Source of the DNA: Alphaproteobacteria bacterium UBA3773
Lineage (GTDB): Bacteria > Pseudomonadota > Alphaproteobacteria > RF32 > CAG-239
NCBI GenBank assembly: GCA_002372275.1
Contig: DFFP01000024.1
Coordinates: 20,113 to 55,963 of the forward strand
Length of the DNA stretch: 35,851 nt
Reading direction: 5' to 3'
The position numbers and the translations under genes were made by a program. The notes under the pieces were generated by a model. That model was not told the origin of the DNA. It saw nothing but the letters and a program-made list of their open reading frames with translations, and did not search any database. Below, in pieces: positions 1 to 8,416 of this stretch. Position 1 is the first letter of the stretch. Each line of letters starts with the position of its first letter.

Positions 1-48
<48 letters not shown>

Positions 49-64
49 ATAAAAAAGTAAGCCC

Positions 65-93
65 TGTATAACTCTTTAAAAAAGTCTTGTCAA
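65..93 (-). promoter_or_regulatory. sigma-70 type promoter for tRNA-fMet
   Basis: On the minus strand a perfect -35 TTGACA (88-93) is followed by a 17-nt spacer and a -10 TATACA (65-70), about 17 nt before the tRNA 5' end. It is one of the best promoter matches in the window, as expected for a tRNA gene. Confidence 0.75.
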
Positions 94-114
94 GCTCTTT
101 TGTTAAAAAATATT

Positions 115-894
115 TTAATCTTCCATATATTTGCAAGCCGTTTCATAATCTTCGGGCGTATTGATATCCGCCGGAACATTTTTATTGATTCGGATATCAC
201 CGACCAACTTTGCTCTGATTTCCATACCGTTTTCAAGCGCGCGAAGTTGCTCAAGTGCTTCTCTTTCTTCCAAAACCCCCACAGGTAATGATACCATTTT
301 TTGCAATGCATCAGCTCTAAAAACATAAATACCGATATGCTGATAAAGATCTTGGTTTTTACATTTTTCCGGATTACGCGTAAAAGGCGCCGTGGCACGT
401 GTAAAATACAAACATTTTGCCTCGGTTTCGCCTTCTTTGAGGCCCATAATCACCTTCACAACAGCCGGATTTGTTTTATCCGCCTCATTTTGAATAACAA
501 CGGCACATGTGGCAATATCGCACCCTGTTCTTTCAACCATTTCAATAAGTGGCAAATTCACTTGAGGGTTCACGTTGATATTATCGCCCTGAAAATCAAC
601 CACAATATCATATTTTGTGCCATCAGGGTCCAAAACTTTGAGCGCCGCCGCAATCCGATCCGTTCCAGATGGCAAGGCCGGATCCGTTAAAATGGCTTTT
701 GCGCCGATTTTGTTACATTCATCCACAATTTCCTGATCACCGGCCGCAATGGCAATATCCGTATCCGGCAGATATTGTTTCACATGATTAAAAACATGCT
801 CCAAACATGTTTTACCGTTAATTTTGAGCAAGGGTTTTCCCGGCAATCTTGTTGAGGCAAGACGCACCGGCATAAGCGTAATCACACGTGACAT
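115..894 (-). CDS. kdsB: 3-deoxy-manno-octulosonate cytidylyltransferase
   Basis: Activates KDO with CTP to give CMP-KDO, the donor for lipopolysaccharide inner-core synthesis in the cytoplasm. The protein (259 aa from this start) begins with the nucleotide-binding signature PVRLASTRLPGKPL and carries the family motifs DFQGD near residue 104 and KHIG-like YQHIGIY near residue 190; length is typical. An ATG 15 nt upstream (909) is in frame, but the sequence AAGGA lies inside that extension, 7 nt before the ATG at 894, so 894 is the likely start. It is transcribed in the same direction as mfd, 89 nt downstream of it. It implies a KDO-containing outer membrane. Confidence 0.95.
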   Translation of the reverse strand: MSRVITLMPVRLASTRLPGKPLLKINGKTCLEHVFNHVKQYLPDTDIAIAAGDQEIVDECNKIGAKAILTDPALPSGTDRIAAALKVLDPDGTKYDIVVDFQGDNINVNPQVNLPLIEMVERTGCDIATCAVVIQNEADKTNPAVVKVIMGLKEGETEAKCLYFTRATAPFTRNPEKCKNQDLYQHIGIYVFRADALQKMVSLPVGVLEEREALEQLRALENGMEIRAKLVGDIRINKNVPADINTPEDYETACKYMED

Positions 895-983
895 ATTTTT
901 TTCCTTCATTGTTGTTTTTTGTTAAAATCTATCAATTTATGGTTAATAAATACTTGCATTTATCAACAACGACTCAAATCATC

Positions 984-3900
984 TCATAGATTTTTGAGCA
1001 TCGTCGCATATTTTTTAATAATTTCAATGCGTTTTTGATAAGAAGATAAATCGCCCGCCACAAAAAGTTTTTGGTCCGGCCTGATTTGTATCACCCCAAA
1101 TGAGCGATTCACCAAATCAAGCAATTTATCAACGTGAGCAAACGTATCATTATGAAACGAAATCAGCATTCCTTTGCTACCTGCTTCAATTTTCGAAATT
1201 CCGGCCTGCCTGCACATTTCTTTGACTTCAACAATATCAAGCAGATTTTCGACCTCGGCGGGGAGCGGCCCAAATCTGTCCACGAGCTCAGCTTTCATCT
1301 CAAAAATTTCTTCTGCTGTTTTGAGCGCGCCAATTCTCTTATAAAGCCCCAAACGAACCCCTAAATCTTTCACATAATTTTCGCCGATCATAACCGGAAT
1401 GCCTGTTACAATTTGCGGGCTCCAATCCTCAATTTCAGCTGTTTTTTCATGATGCAGCAAAGCTTTTTGACGTGCAATTTCTTCTGATAACATATGATGA
1501 TAAAGGGCTATTCCGACATCTTTAATATGTCCGGATTGTTCGCTGCCCAAAACATTTCCCGACCCTCTTAAATCCATATCATACGACGCAAGCGAAAAAC
1601 CGGCGCCTAAACTATCAAGCGCCGATAAGATATTGAGCCGTTTATAAGCCGACGGATTGAGTTTCTTCCCCTCAGGTGTTGTTAGATAGCAATAACCTCT
1701 GATTTTGGAGCGCCCAATACGTCCGCGTAATTGATAAAGCTGCGAAAGCCCGAACATATCAGCTCGATAAACAATCATGGTATTAACGCTCGGCATATCG
1801 ATGCCGGATTCGATAATGGTTGTTGATAGAAGCACATCATATTTTTGCTGTGCAAAATCAGTCATCACATCTTCGAGCGCACGCGTCGGCATCTGACCGT
1901 GTGCCACCGCAATTTTCAAATCAGGCACAAGCGCTTTTAAGATATTTTCGGCGCTTGCAATATCCGAAACCCTCGGACAGACAAAAAACGTTTGTCCGCC
2001 ACGATATTTTTCGCGCAAAATTGCCTCTTTAATCATCACCCTGTCAAAAGGCATCACAAACGTACGTGCCGCAAGCCTATCAAGCGGAGGCGTTGCAATT
2101 AAACTAAGTTCTTTCACACCCGAAAGAGAAAGTTGCATTGTTCTGGGGATAGGCGTCGCACTTAAGGTCAAAACATGGACACCTGCTTTTAATTTTTTTA
2201 GTTTTTCTTTATGACCTACCCCGAAATGTTGTTCTTCATCAATAATGAGAAGTCCGAGATCTGCAAATTTAATTTTATCTGTTAAAAGTGCATGCGTTCC
2301 GATCACAATATCAACCGTGCCCGTTTTAAGCCCCTCAACAATTTCTGCGGCTTCTTTGGCCGTTGTCAAACGAGAGAGCATTTTGATATTGACCGGAAAT
2401 CCTTCAAAACGTTTTTTAAAATTGAGATAATGTTGCCTTGCCAAAAGTGTTGTCGGCACAATCACGGCAACCTCTGCCCCGTTCATTGCCACCGCAAAAG
2501 CGCCTCTTAAAGCCACTTCCGTTTTCCCAAACCCGACATCGCCGCATATCAGCCTATCCATCGGCAAACCTGAAGCTAAATCTTTTAAAACATCTGAAAT
2601 AGAATGGAGCTGATCATCTGTTTCCTGATATTCAAAGCGCGCACAAAACTCGTTATAAGGCTCTGCTGGGGGCATATAAATTTCAGCTGTTTGAAGCTCG
2701 CGCTCAGCTGCAACCTTAATCAATTCAGCCGCCATTTCTTGAATTTTTTCTTTAACTTTTTTCTTCTTTGCCTGCCAAGCCACCCCGCCTAAAACATCAA
2801 GTTCAATATGTTCGTCACTGTTTCCATATCTTGAAACAAGTTCAATATTTTCAACCGGCACAAAAAGTTTATCATCATTTTTATATAAAATTTTCAAACA
2901 ATCATGCGGCGCCCCGCCGGCTGTGATACTTTCCAAACCCATAAACCGACCGAGGCCATGCTCTGTATGAACCACAAGTTCGCCGATTTCAAGCGATGAA
3001 ATATCATTAATGAAATCTTCGGCTTTCACTTTTCGACCGCGATGTTCTACCCTTTCGCCCAAAATATCAGCTTGGCTGATTAAACATAATTCTTCCGATT
3101 TAAATCCGTGGCGAAGCGGCAAAATCAAAAGGGCTGTTTTTTTCTTCTCCGTTAATTTCAAAGCCTCATGATAGGTCGGCGCAAAGACCACATCCGACAT
3201 ACCGTATTTTTCCATATATGATAAGAGTTTTTCTTTTTCGCCTTCGGATGAAACACAAATCATACGTTTGAGCTTTGCATTTGAGCTTAAATAATTTTTC
3301 AGTTCCTCATAAACGGACGCAAACGAAATATTTTTATGATGTGCAAAATTTTGAGAAGGAACAACCCCCATATTTAAAACATTTTCGCCGTCAGGTAATG
3401 AAAAATCGCTTAAAAAAACATGATGATGCGCCTCAATTTTTTCTTTGAAGTGCTCTTTATCAAGATAAAGTTTTTCAATAGCCACGGGGCGATAAACCAT
3501 ATCTGCCGTATTTGAAATTTTCAAAGCTTCCAACCTTGCCTGATAGTGGTCAGAAATTGTCTCAAGCTTATTTTCAAGCGCCTGCAAAACTTCTTGCCCG
3601 ATGACAACATTGGCAGACGGCATATAATCAAATAATGAGGGGAGCGGATCAGAATAAAAGAACGGCAACCAGTTTTCAAAACCGATATATTTAACTCCGT
3701 TTGAAATGCTTTCATAAAGCTCATCTTTCAAGCCTGCCGCCCCAAAAGCCTCACGATAAGCACTTCTAAAGTTTTGAATCGTATTTTCATCTAAAACGAC
3801 CTCACCTGCCACAGAAAAAGTATAATTGTCAATCTCGCCTGTGGTACGCTGCGAAACAGCATCAAAGGTACGTATTTTTTCAATTTGATCATCAAACAAA

Positions 3901-4451
3901 TCAATTCGAAGAGGCACATCGGATGATGTGGGAAAAATATCGACAATATCGCCCCGAAGCGCGTATTCCCCCTGCTCCATCACCTGCTCAACTCTGGTGT
4001 ACCCGTTGATATGCACATAATGCAAAAAATCATCAAAATGAAACTGCCCGCCTTTTTGATAGGTGCGTTTTGAATTTAAAAAAATACTTTTGGGCGGCAA
4101 TTTTTGTATAGCGGCTCCGATACTTGTCACAACAACCCGTCTGCCCTCTTTGTTGTTTTCCAATGTGATTTTTGAAAGTGTATCCAATCTTTGGCTGACA
4201 ATAGAGCTGTGTGGCGAGGTTCTGTCATAGGGAACCGTATCCCATGACGGAAATTTTAAAACCTCTAAATCAGGATGAATTAATTTTAAAACGTTTGCCG
4301 CTTCTTCCAGCAAACTTCCCGATGAAACCACAAAAATAAAATCTTTTTTGCTTTTGTTCATCATTTGAGAAAGCAAAAAAACGCTGTAACTTTGCGGCAC
4401 GGATGAGAGCGTAAACCCGTTTAATGTCTGAATATCAAAATCCTTTTTCAT
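984..4451 (-). CDS. mfd: Transcription-repair coupling factor Mfd
   Basis: ATP-dependent translocase that displaces RNA polymerase stalled at DNA lesions and recruits UvrA for strand-specific nucleotide excision repair. About 1155 aa, normal for the family. Visible in order: the UvrB-like N-terminal module (FPSWDTVPYDR near residue 70), the RNA polymerase-interacting Tudor-like region (GELVVHTEHGLGRF near 490), then the RecG-like helicase with Walker A GDVGFGKTEVA near 640, the DEEQHFG box, QLRGRIGRS, and the C-terminal D7 domain. An in-frame TTG at 4487 would add 12 residues. Neither start has a clear Shine-Dalgarno; ATG 4451 is chosen because it begins the conserved N-terminus. The ribbon-helix-helix gene upstream runs the same way, so the two may share a transcript. 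Confidence 0.95.
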   Translation of the reverse strand: MKKDFDIQTLNGFTLSSVPQSYSVFLLSQMMNKSKKDFIFVVSSGSLLEEAANVLKLIHPDLEVLKFPSWDTVPYDRTSPHSSIVSQRLDTLSKITLENNKEGRRVVVTSIGAAIQKLPPKSIFLNSKRTYQKGGQFHFDDFLHYVHINGYTRVEQVMEQGEYALRGDIVDIFPTSSDVPLRIDLFDDQIEKIRTFDAVSQRTTGEIDNYTFSVAGEVVLDENTIQNFRSAYREAFGAAGLKDELYESISNGVKYIGFENWLPFFYSDPLPSLFDYMPSANVVIGQEVLQALENKLETISDHYQARLEALKISNTADMVYRPVAIEKLYLDKEHFKEKIEAHHHVFLSDFSLPDGENVLNMGVVPSQNFAHHKNISFASVYEELKNYLSSNAKLKRMICVSSEGEKEKLLSYMEKYGMSDVVFAPTYHEALKLTEKKKTALLILPLRHGFKSEELCLISQADILGERVEHRGRKVKAEDFINDISSLEIGELVVHTEHGLGRFMGLESITAGGAPHDCLKILYKNDDKLFVPVENIELVSRYGNSDEHIELDVLGGVAWQAKKKKVKEKIQEMAAELIKVAAERELQTAEIYMPPAEPYNEFCARFEYQETDDQLHSISDVLKDLASGLPMDRLICGDVGFGKTEVALRGAFAVAMNGAEVAVIVPTTLLARQHYLNFKKRFEGFPVNIKMLSRLTTAKEAAEIVEGLKTGTVDIVIGTHALLTDKIKFADLGLLIIDEEQHFGVGHKEKLKKLKAGVHVLTLSATPIPRTMQLSLSGVKELSLIATPPLDRLAARTFVMPFDRVMIKEAILREKYRGGQTFFVCPRVSDIASAENILKALVPDLKIAVAHGQMPTRALEDVMTDFAQQKYDVLLSTTIIESGIDMPSVNTMIVYRADMFGLSQLYQLRGRIGRSKIRGYCYLTTPEGKKLNPSAYKRLNILSALDSLGAGFSLASYDMDLRGSGNVLGSEQSGHIKDVGIALYHHMLSEEIARQKALLHHEKTAEIEDWSPQIVTGIPVMIGENYVKDLGVRLGLYKRIGALKTAEEIFEMKAELVDRFGPLPAEVENLLDIVEVKEMCRQAGISKIEAGSKGMLISFHNDTFAHVDKLLDLVNRSFGVIQIRPDQKLFVAGDLSSYQKRIEIIKKYATMLKNL

Positions 4452-4497
4452 AAGGACGTGTATATTCAATTTTTTGTTAAAATTCAATCACAAAATA

Positions 4498-4719
4498 TCA
4501 GTGCAAAAATTGGTGTAAATAATTCACCACAAAATCTCTCACGGCGCAAGTCAGTCCGAAATCCGAGGGCTTATTGGCAAAAATTTTCTCAATTACCTTC
4601 TTTCGTTTGAGGTGTAAGTGCTTACAAACATCATCAAAGGCTTCCCATTCACTCGTGGTCAGCCTCATACTTGTTTTTCGATCAAAAATCGAAATCACCT
4701 TATTCTTAAGTTCGGTCAT
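4498..4719 (-). CDS. Small ribbon-helix-helix domain protein
   Basis: 73-aa protein with a short beta strand (KTSMRLTTSEWEAF) followed by two predicted helices, and a conserved C-terminal stretch LTCAVRDFVVNYLHQFL. This matches the pattern of the RHH_4 type ribbon-helix-helix family, small putative DNA-binding proteins frequent in Alphaproteobacteria. Targets are unknown. It lies 46 nt upstream of the mfd ATG on the same strand and 288 nt from divergent recJ. That gap is extremely AT-rich, and I could not support a promoter or operator in it. DNA binding is inferred from the family, not demonstrated. Confidence 0.75.
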   Translation of the reverse strand: MTELKNKVISIFDRKTSMRLTTSEWEAFDDVCKHLHLKRKKVIEKIFANKPSDFGLTCAVRDFVVNYLHQFLH

Positions 4720-5007
4720 CTGTCATATTCCTTTCAAATTTTTTTCGTAAATAACCATATACTGAATAATAAAAAATTCAACCGAAACTATTAAAAAAAA
4801 ATTTTTTATATTAAAATGTTGTATATTTATTTTCGTAACATTTTGATTTTCTGTTTATATTTTTTCGTGTTTTATTGTGTATAATTTATGCGAAACACTT
4901 AAAAGTTTATATATTTTTATCTGAAACATTTATTTCATTGACATAATTTTACCTTGTGTTTCCAAAAGAAATATGCCAAAATACCACGCATTGAAAGAAG
5001 AAAAGCC

Positions 5008-6783
5008 GTGACGGAAGAATCAAAAAACACATTATCGCTTCTTGAAAACACATGGGAGCTCAACAAAGCCGATGAAACACAAGTTGCATTTTTAATGCAA
5101 AAACTCTCGCTTCCCTATACTGTCGGGCGAATTTTGTGCTCGCGCGGCATAAGCGTCGAGGCAGCCGAATACTTTCTTTGCCCCAAAATTCAAACCTTAA
5201 TGCCGAACCCATCTGTGTTAAACGACATGGACAAGGTATCCGAATTTTTGGCCAATTCTATTATCCGTCAAGAAAAAATCGGAATTATCGGCGATTATGA
5301 TGTGGACGGTGCCACATCATCAGCCATATTGCGTTTGTTTCTCGAATTTTTCGGCATTAAAGTTGAGGTTCATATTCCCGAGCGCGATGAGGGATACGGC
5401 CCGAGCGATTTGGCTTTTGAAAAATTCAAATCTCATCAAATCAAAACCGTTTGCACCACTGATTGCGGCACCACTGCGTTTGAAGTTTTAGATAAAGCGA
5501 CCCAAAACGGCTTTAACATCATTGTGATTGACCACCACGAAGCCGAAACAAAATTACCAAACGTTTTCGGTGTCATTAACCCCAAAAGGTTAGATGAAAA
5601 AAACGATTACCCTTATCTCAAATATATGTCTGCGGTCGGTGTTATGTTTTTAACGCTGGTGGCTGTCAATCGCACACTCAAAAACAAAGGTTTTTATCAA
5701 ACCCATCCTGCGCCCGATTTAATGAATTTCTTGGATCTTGTAGCGCTCGGCACCGTATGTGATGTTGTCCCGCTTTTAGGGCTCAACAGAGCTTATGTCA
5801 AACAGGGGCTCAAAGTCATTGCCAAACGCCAAAACTTAGGTTTAACCACCTTAATTGACAATTCTAAAATATCGAGCCGTGTCAGCGTTTATCATTTAGG
5901 CTATGTTTTGGGCCCGCGGATTAATGCCGGCGGACGGGTCGGTGATTCATCTTGTGGTCACAAACTGCTCACGACCCACAGTCCCAAAGAAGCCTTGGAG
6001 CTTTCATTAAAATTAAACGAATTTAACGCCACACGTAAAGACATTGAATCTCACGTTTTAGCAGAGGCCATCGAAAAACTCGAGGGCACCCCTCAAACCT
6101 ACCCGATGGCTTTTGTCTTTGGCAACACATGGCATCAAGGCGTCATCGGGATTGTCGCAGGCAAGCTCAAAGAGCGCTATCATCTCCCCTCATTTGTGAT
6201 GAGCATTGAAGATGACGAGGTTAAAGGCTCGGCGCGCTCCGTTGCCGGTCTTGATTTAGGGGCGCTTATTATGACAGCCAAAGAAAAAGGTCTACTTACC
6301 AAAGGTGGCGGTCACACCATGGCAGCCGGATTTTCACTTGCCGAAGATAAAATTGAAGATTTCAAAAAATTTGCAGGCGAATATATTCAAAGCAAACTTT
6401 CCAAAGAATCATTAAAGCCTGTCTGTTATTACGACGCTGTTTTAAGTTTAGAAGGCGTTAACCTCGAGCTTGCTCAAAAATTAGAGCTTTTAGAACCGTT
6501 CGGCACCTCTAATCCCGAACCGAAAATCGTCATTAAAAACATAAAAATCAGCAAACCCTGCATCATCGGCGAAGGCCATGTCCGCTGTTTTCTTACAACC
6601 GGTTACGGTTCGTTTTTAAAAGCTGTCTGTTTTAAGTGTGCCGATAATCCTTTAGGTCATGCTCTTCTTGAAAACAGCGACAAGCGCTATGATGTTTTGG
6701 GCACACTCCAAATTGACCGATTTATGAACAAAGAAACCCTCCAATTTATGATAGATGATATGAAAGGAACTGAAAATGAGTAA
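5008..6783 (+). CDS. recJ: Single-stranded-DNA-specific exonuclease RecJ
   Basis: 5'-3' exonuclease on single-stranded DNA, used in RecF-pathway recombination, mismatch repair and base excision repair. It shows the DHH phosphoesterase motifs in order: GDYDVDGATSS (motif I), TTDCGTT (motif II), VIDHHEAE (DHH, motif III), and VALGTVCDVVPL (motif IV). The DHHA1 domain follows with KGGGHTMAAGF, then the C-terminal OB-like region. About 591 aa, normal length. The open frame extends upstream to a TTG at 4954, but those extra codons do not look conserved; GTG 5008 follows a weak purine-rich AGAAGAAAA. The stop codon overlaps the start of the next gene by 8 nt, so the two are probably translationally coupled. 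The exact start is uncertain. Confidence 0.93.
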   Translation: MTEESKNTLSLLENTWELNKADETQVAFLMQKLSLPYTVGRILCSRGISVEAAEYFLCPKIQTLMPNPSVLNDMDKVSEFLANSIIRQEKIGIIGDYDVDGATSSAILRLFLEFFGIKVEVHIPERDEGYGPSDLAFEKFKSHQIKTVCTTDCGTTAFEVLDKATQNGFNIIVIDHHEAETKLPNVFGVINPKRLDEKNDYPYLKYMSAVGVMFLTLVAVNRTLKNKGFYQTHPAPDLMNFLDLVALGTVCDVVPLLGLNRAYVKQGLKVIAKRQNLGLTTLIDNSKISSRVSVYHLGYVLGPRINAGGRVGDSSCGHKLLTTHSPKEALELSLKLNEFNATRKDIESHVLAEAIEKLEGTPQTYPMAFVFGNTWHQGVIGIVAGKLKERYHLPSFVMSIEDDEVKGSARSVAGLDLGALIMTAKEKGLLTKGGGHTMAAGFSLAEDKIEDFKKFAGEYIQSKLSKESLKPVCYYDAVLSLEGVNLELAQKLELLEPFGTSNPEPKIVIKNIKISKPCIIGEGHVRCFLTTGYGSFLKAVCFKCADNPLGHALLENSDKRYDVLGTLQIDRFMNKETLQFMIDDMKGTENE

Positions 6784-7480
6784 AAAACACCACAAACACC
6801 CGAAAACAAAAATTGAAACAGCACAAAAAAAATCCATCATTTCCAGATTTTTTTCAAAAATCAAAACATATTTTTTAACGGGCATTTTGGTCACTGCCCC
6901 TGTCGGAATCACATTTTATATTGCCTACAAGCTCATCATCTACATTGACAGATGGTCCAACGCCATTATCCCGCCAAAATTTCGTTTAAGCGAATACTTA
7001 TCGGTTGATATTCCGGGGCTCGGCATATTGATTATCGTCAGCTCTCTGATTTTAATCGGCATGTTCACCACAGGTTTTTTGGGGCGTTTTTTTGTTAAGC
7101 TTGGTGAAAAAATCGTTTCTAAAGTTCCTTTTATTTCAAGCATTTATAATCTTTTAAAACAAGTTTTTGCCACATTTTTATCCGGCAAAAAAACATCATT
7201 TAACGAAGTTGTTTTGCTCGAATATCCCCGAAAAGGCACATGGGTTTTAGGCTTTATCAGCTCGCCGTCTAAAGGTGAAATCAAAGAAAAAATCAAAGGA
7301 AAAGTTTTAAATGTTTTTGTCCCCACAACCCCGAACCCAACCTCAGGCTTTTTGATTTTTGTTAAAGAAGAAGAAGTCATCAGGCTTAAAATGAGTGTTG
7401 AAGAAGGCTTAAAACTGGTTATTTCCTGCGGCATTGTCACAGGCGATACAGCTGAAAAATTAAAAGAAAATTCAAAATAA
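6776..7480 (+). CDS. DUF502 family membrane protein
   Basis: 234-aa inner-membrane protein. It has a basic, Lys/His-rich N-terminus, a first hydrophobic segment near residues 32-55 (TGILVTAPVGITFYIAYKL), a second near 78-100 (LGILIIVSSLILIGMFTTGF), then a soluble C-terminal domain with the conserved stretch VFVPTTPNPTSGFLIFV. This is the DUF502 signature; members are widespread in proteobacteria and have no established function. It starts inside the end of recJ (ATGAGTAA overlap), preceded by AAGGA at 7 nt. The overlap suggests co-expression with recJ, but no functional link is known to me. Confidence 0.85.
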   Translation: MSKKHHKHPKTKIETAQKKSIISRFFSKIKTYFLTGILVTAPVGITFYIAYKLIIYIDRWSNAIIPPKFRLSEYLSVDIPGLGILIIVSSLILIGMFTTGFLGRFFVKLGEKIVSKVPFISSIYNLLKQVFATFLSGKKTSFNEVVLLEYPRKGTWVLGFISSPSKGEIKEKIKGKVLNVFVPTTPNPTSGFLIFVKEEEVIRLKMSVEEGLKLVISCGIVTGDTAEKLKENSK

Positions 7481-7484
7481 AAAT

Positions 7485-7754
7485 TTATTTTTTTAATTTT
7501 CCTTTGATGATCATATAAAAAATCACGCTACCTAAAACAAAAGCGATGGTATTAAAAATCATCATTTGCTTTGAGTTCAAATAAATACCGTAAAAAATCC
7601 AGCAGCAAAGCCCGAAGTCATAAATCAAATAACTCCAAAACGACAAACCTTGCACATTTTTTGTTTTAATTGTTTTAATCGTCTGCGGCAAAAAACAAAT
7701 TGCCGTACAAAGACCGGCCAAATAGCCGACAATTTCTCCGAGCATATGCATCAT
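7485..7754 (-). CDS. SemiSWEET / PQ-loop family transporter
   Basis: 89-aa protein with three hydrophobic helices and a PQ motif (FLPQTIKTIKTKN) in the first, the plan of bacterial SemiSWEETs. These dimerise to form a passive sugar channel in the cytoplasmic membrane. The Trp and Asn positions around LSFWSYLIYD and FNTIAFVLG are in the expected helices 2 and 3. AAGGA lies 4 nt before the first ATG (7754) and 7 nt before a second in-frame ATG (7751), so translation may start at either. The gene converges with the DUF502 gene, with only 4 nt between their stops. The substrate cannot be told from sequence. Confidence 0.85.
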   Translation of the reverse strand: MMHMLGEIVGYLAGLCTAICFLPQTIKTIKTKNVQGLSFWSYLIYDFGLCCWIFYGIYLNSKQMMIFNTIAFVLGSVIFYMIIKGKLKK

Positions 7755-7827
7755 ATATTCCTTTTGTTCATTTTTAAATTGTGGGAGGAGTATACAACAA
7801 AAAAATTAAAAATAAAAAAAAAACAGC

Positions 7828-7856
7828 TTGAAAAAACATCATGAATATGTTAAAAA
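7828..7856 (+). promoter_or_regulatory. Promoter of the tRNA-Ala/tRNA-Pro pair
   Basis: TTGAAA (7828-7833), 17-nt spacer, TAAAAA (7851-7856), 12 nt before the tRNA-Ala 5' end. The -35 is 5/6 and the -10 is 4/6 to consensus. Confidence 0.5.
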
Positions 7857-7868
7857 ACGAAACACTTT

Positions 7869-7944
7869 GGGGCTGTAGCTCAGTTGGCAGAGCGGCAGGT
7901 TCGCAATCTGTAGGTCGGGAGTTCGACCCTCCTCAGCTCCACCA
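7869..7944 (+). tRNA. tRNA-Ala (anticodon CGC)
   Basis: A 76-nt cloverleaf with encoded CCA. Acceptor GGGGCTG pairs with CAGCTCC and includes the G3:U70 wobble that is the alanine identity element. The anticodon loop TTCGCAA gives CGC, reading GCG. The anticodon stem has two G:U pairs. The T-loop TTCGACC is canonical. It is followed after 43 nt by tRNA-Pro, probably in the same transcript. Confidence 0.95.
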
Positions 7945-7987
7945 TTTATCTTGCAAAAAGAAAAATTATGATGTATAAAATTTGAAA

Positions 7988-8064
7988 CGGGATATAGCTC
8001 AGCCTGGTAGAGCGCTTGCTTTGGGAGCAAGATGTCGGAGGTTCGAATCCTCTTGTCCCGACCA
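7988..8064 (+). tRNA. tRNA-Pro (anticodon TGG)
   Basis: A 77-nt cloverleaf with encoded CCA. Acceptor CGGGATA pairs with TGTCCCG, the anticodon stem is CTTGC/GCAAG, and loop TTTGGGA gives anticodon TGG (reads CCA and other Pro codons). T-arm GGAGGTTCGAATCCTC is canonical. A terminator follows directly, and a copy of its T-arm sequence recurs 100 nt downstream (see 8118-8146). Confidence 0.95.
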
Positions 8065-8066
8065 AT

Positions 8067-8101
8067 AAAAAAAGGGCACCCTTGTGGTGTCTTTTTTTTT
8101 T
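8067..8101 (+). terminator. Rho-independent terminator after tRNA-Pro
   Basis: An A-run, then GGGCACC, loop CTTG, TGGTGTC-type right arm and nine T. The stem has two G:U pairs. It ends the tRNA-Ala/tRNA-Pro transcript. Confidence 0.75.
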
Positions 8102-8416
8102 ATTGAATGTGGATATGGGTTCGAAACTCCGAAACAGGAGGTTCGACAAGGAACATCAGGCGGGCGGAAGAACGCCGATGCCGTTAGGCAGATGTGACGC
8201 AGCGGCGAATTTATGAGCCAATCCTTTTTAATCCGACCATTTACATAACTTCGTATCTAGAGTGGTGGAGCACTCTTTTGTCGCGAAACGCTAAAAATTT
8301 ATATTTAGAATCAACATGATATATTTGTTCGTAGCTTGTGAATCGGCTTTCTTAAATTTTTCTTGCAATAATTATATGAAAATGGTAGCTTCTTTTCAAG
8401 AGAGAGGACGTACAAT
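8102..8416. other. Structured intergenic region between tRNA-Pro and the restriction-modification genes
   Basis: 315 bp without a convincing gene. The first part (about 8110-8220) is clearly GC-richer than its surroundings and rich in short inverted repeats: GGCG..CGCC near 8160-8177, ACATC..GATGT near 8154-8195. It begins with an inverted and a direct copy of the tRNA-Pro T-arm (8118-8132 and 8137-8146). A small hairpin AGAGTG-GTGGAG-CACTCT with TTT after it sits at 8259-8279. From about 8281 the sequence is AT-rich and presumably holds the promoter of the restriction gene; it includes two GAATC sites. Whether 8110-8280 is an RNA gene, a repeat remnant or an integration scar cannot be decided from sequence. 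Confidence 0.5.
8118..8146. repeat. Inverted plus direct copy of the tRNA-Pro T-arm
   Basis: 8118-8132 (GGTTCGAAACTCCGA) is close to the reverse complement of the tRNA-Pro T-arm. 8137-8146 (GGAGGTTCGA) is an exact 10-nt direct copy of 8037-8046 in the same tRNA. The order, inverted copy then direct copy just after the tRNA terminator, is the same as seen after tRNA-Met at 19489-19516. Confidence 0.5.

Noticed and set aside
8016..8216. Open frame across tRNA-Pro and the following segment
   Set aside because: It runs through the tRNA and its terminator, with no ribosome site or protein-like composition.
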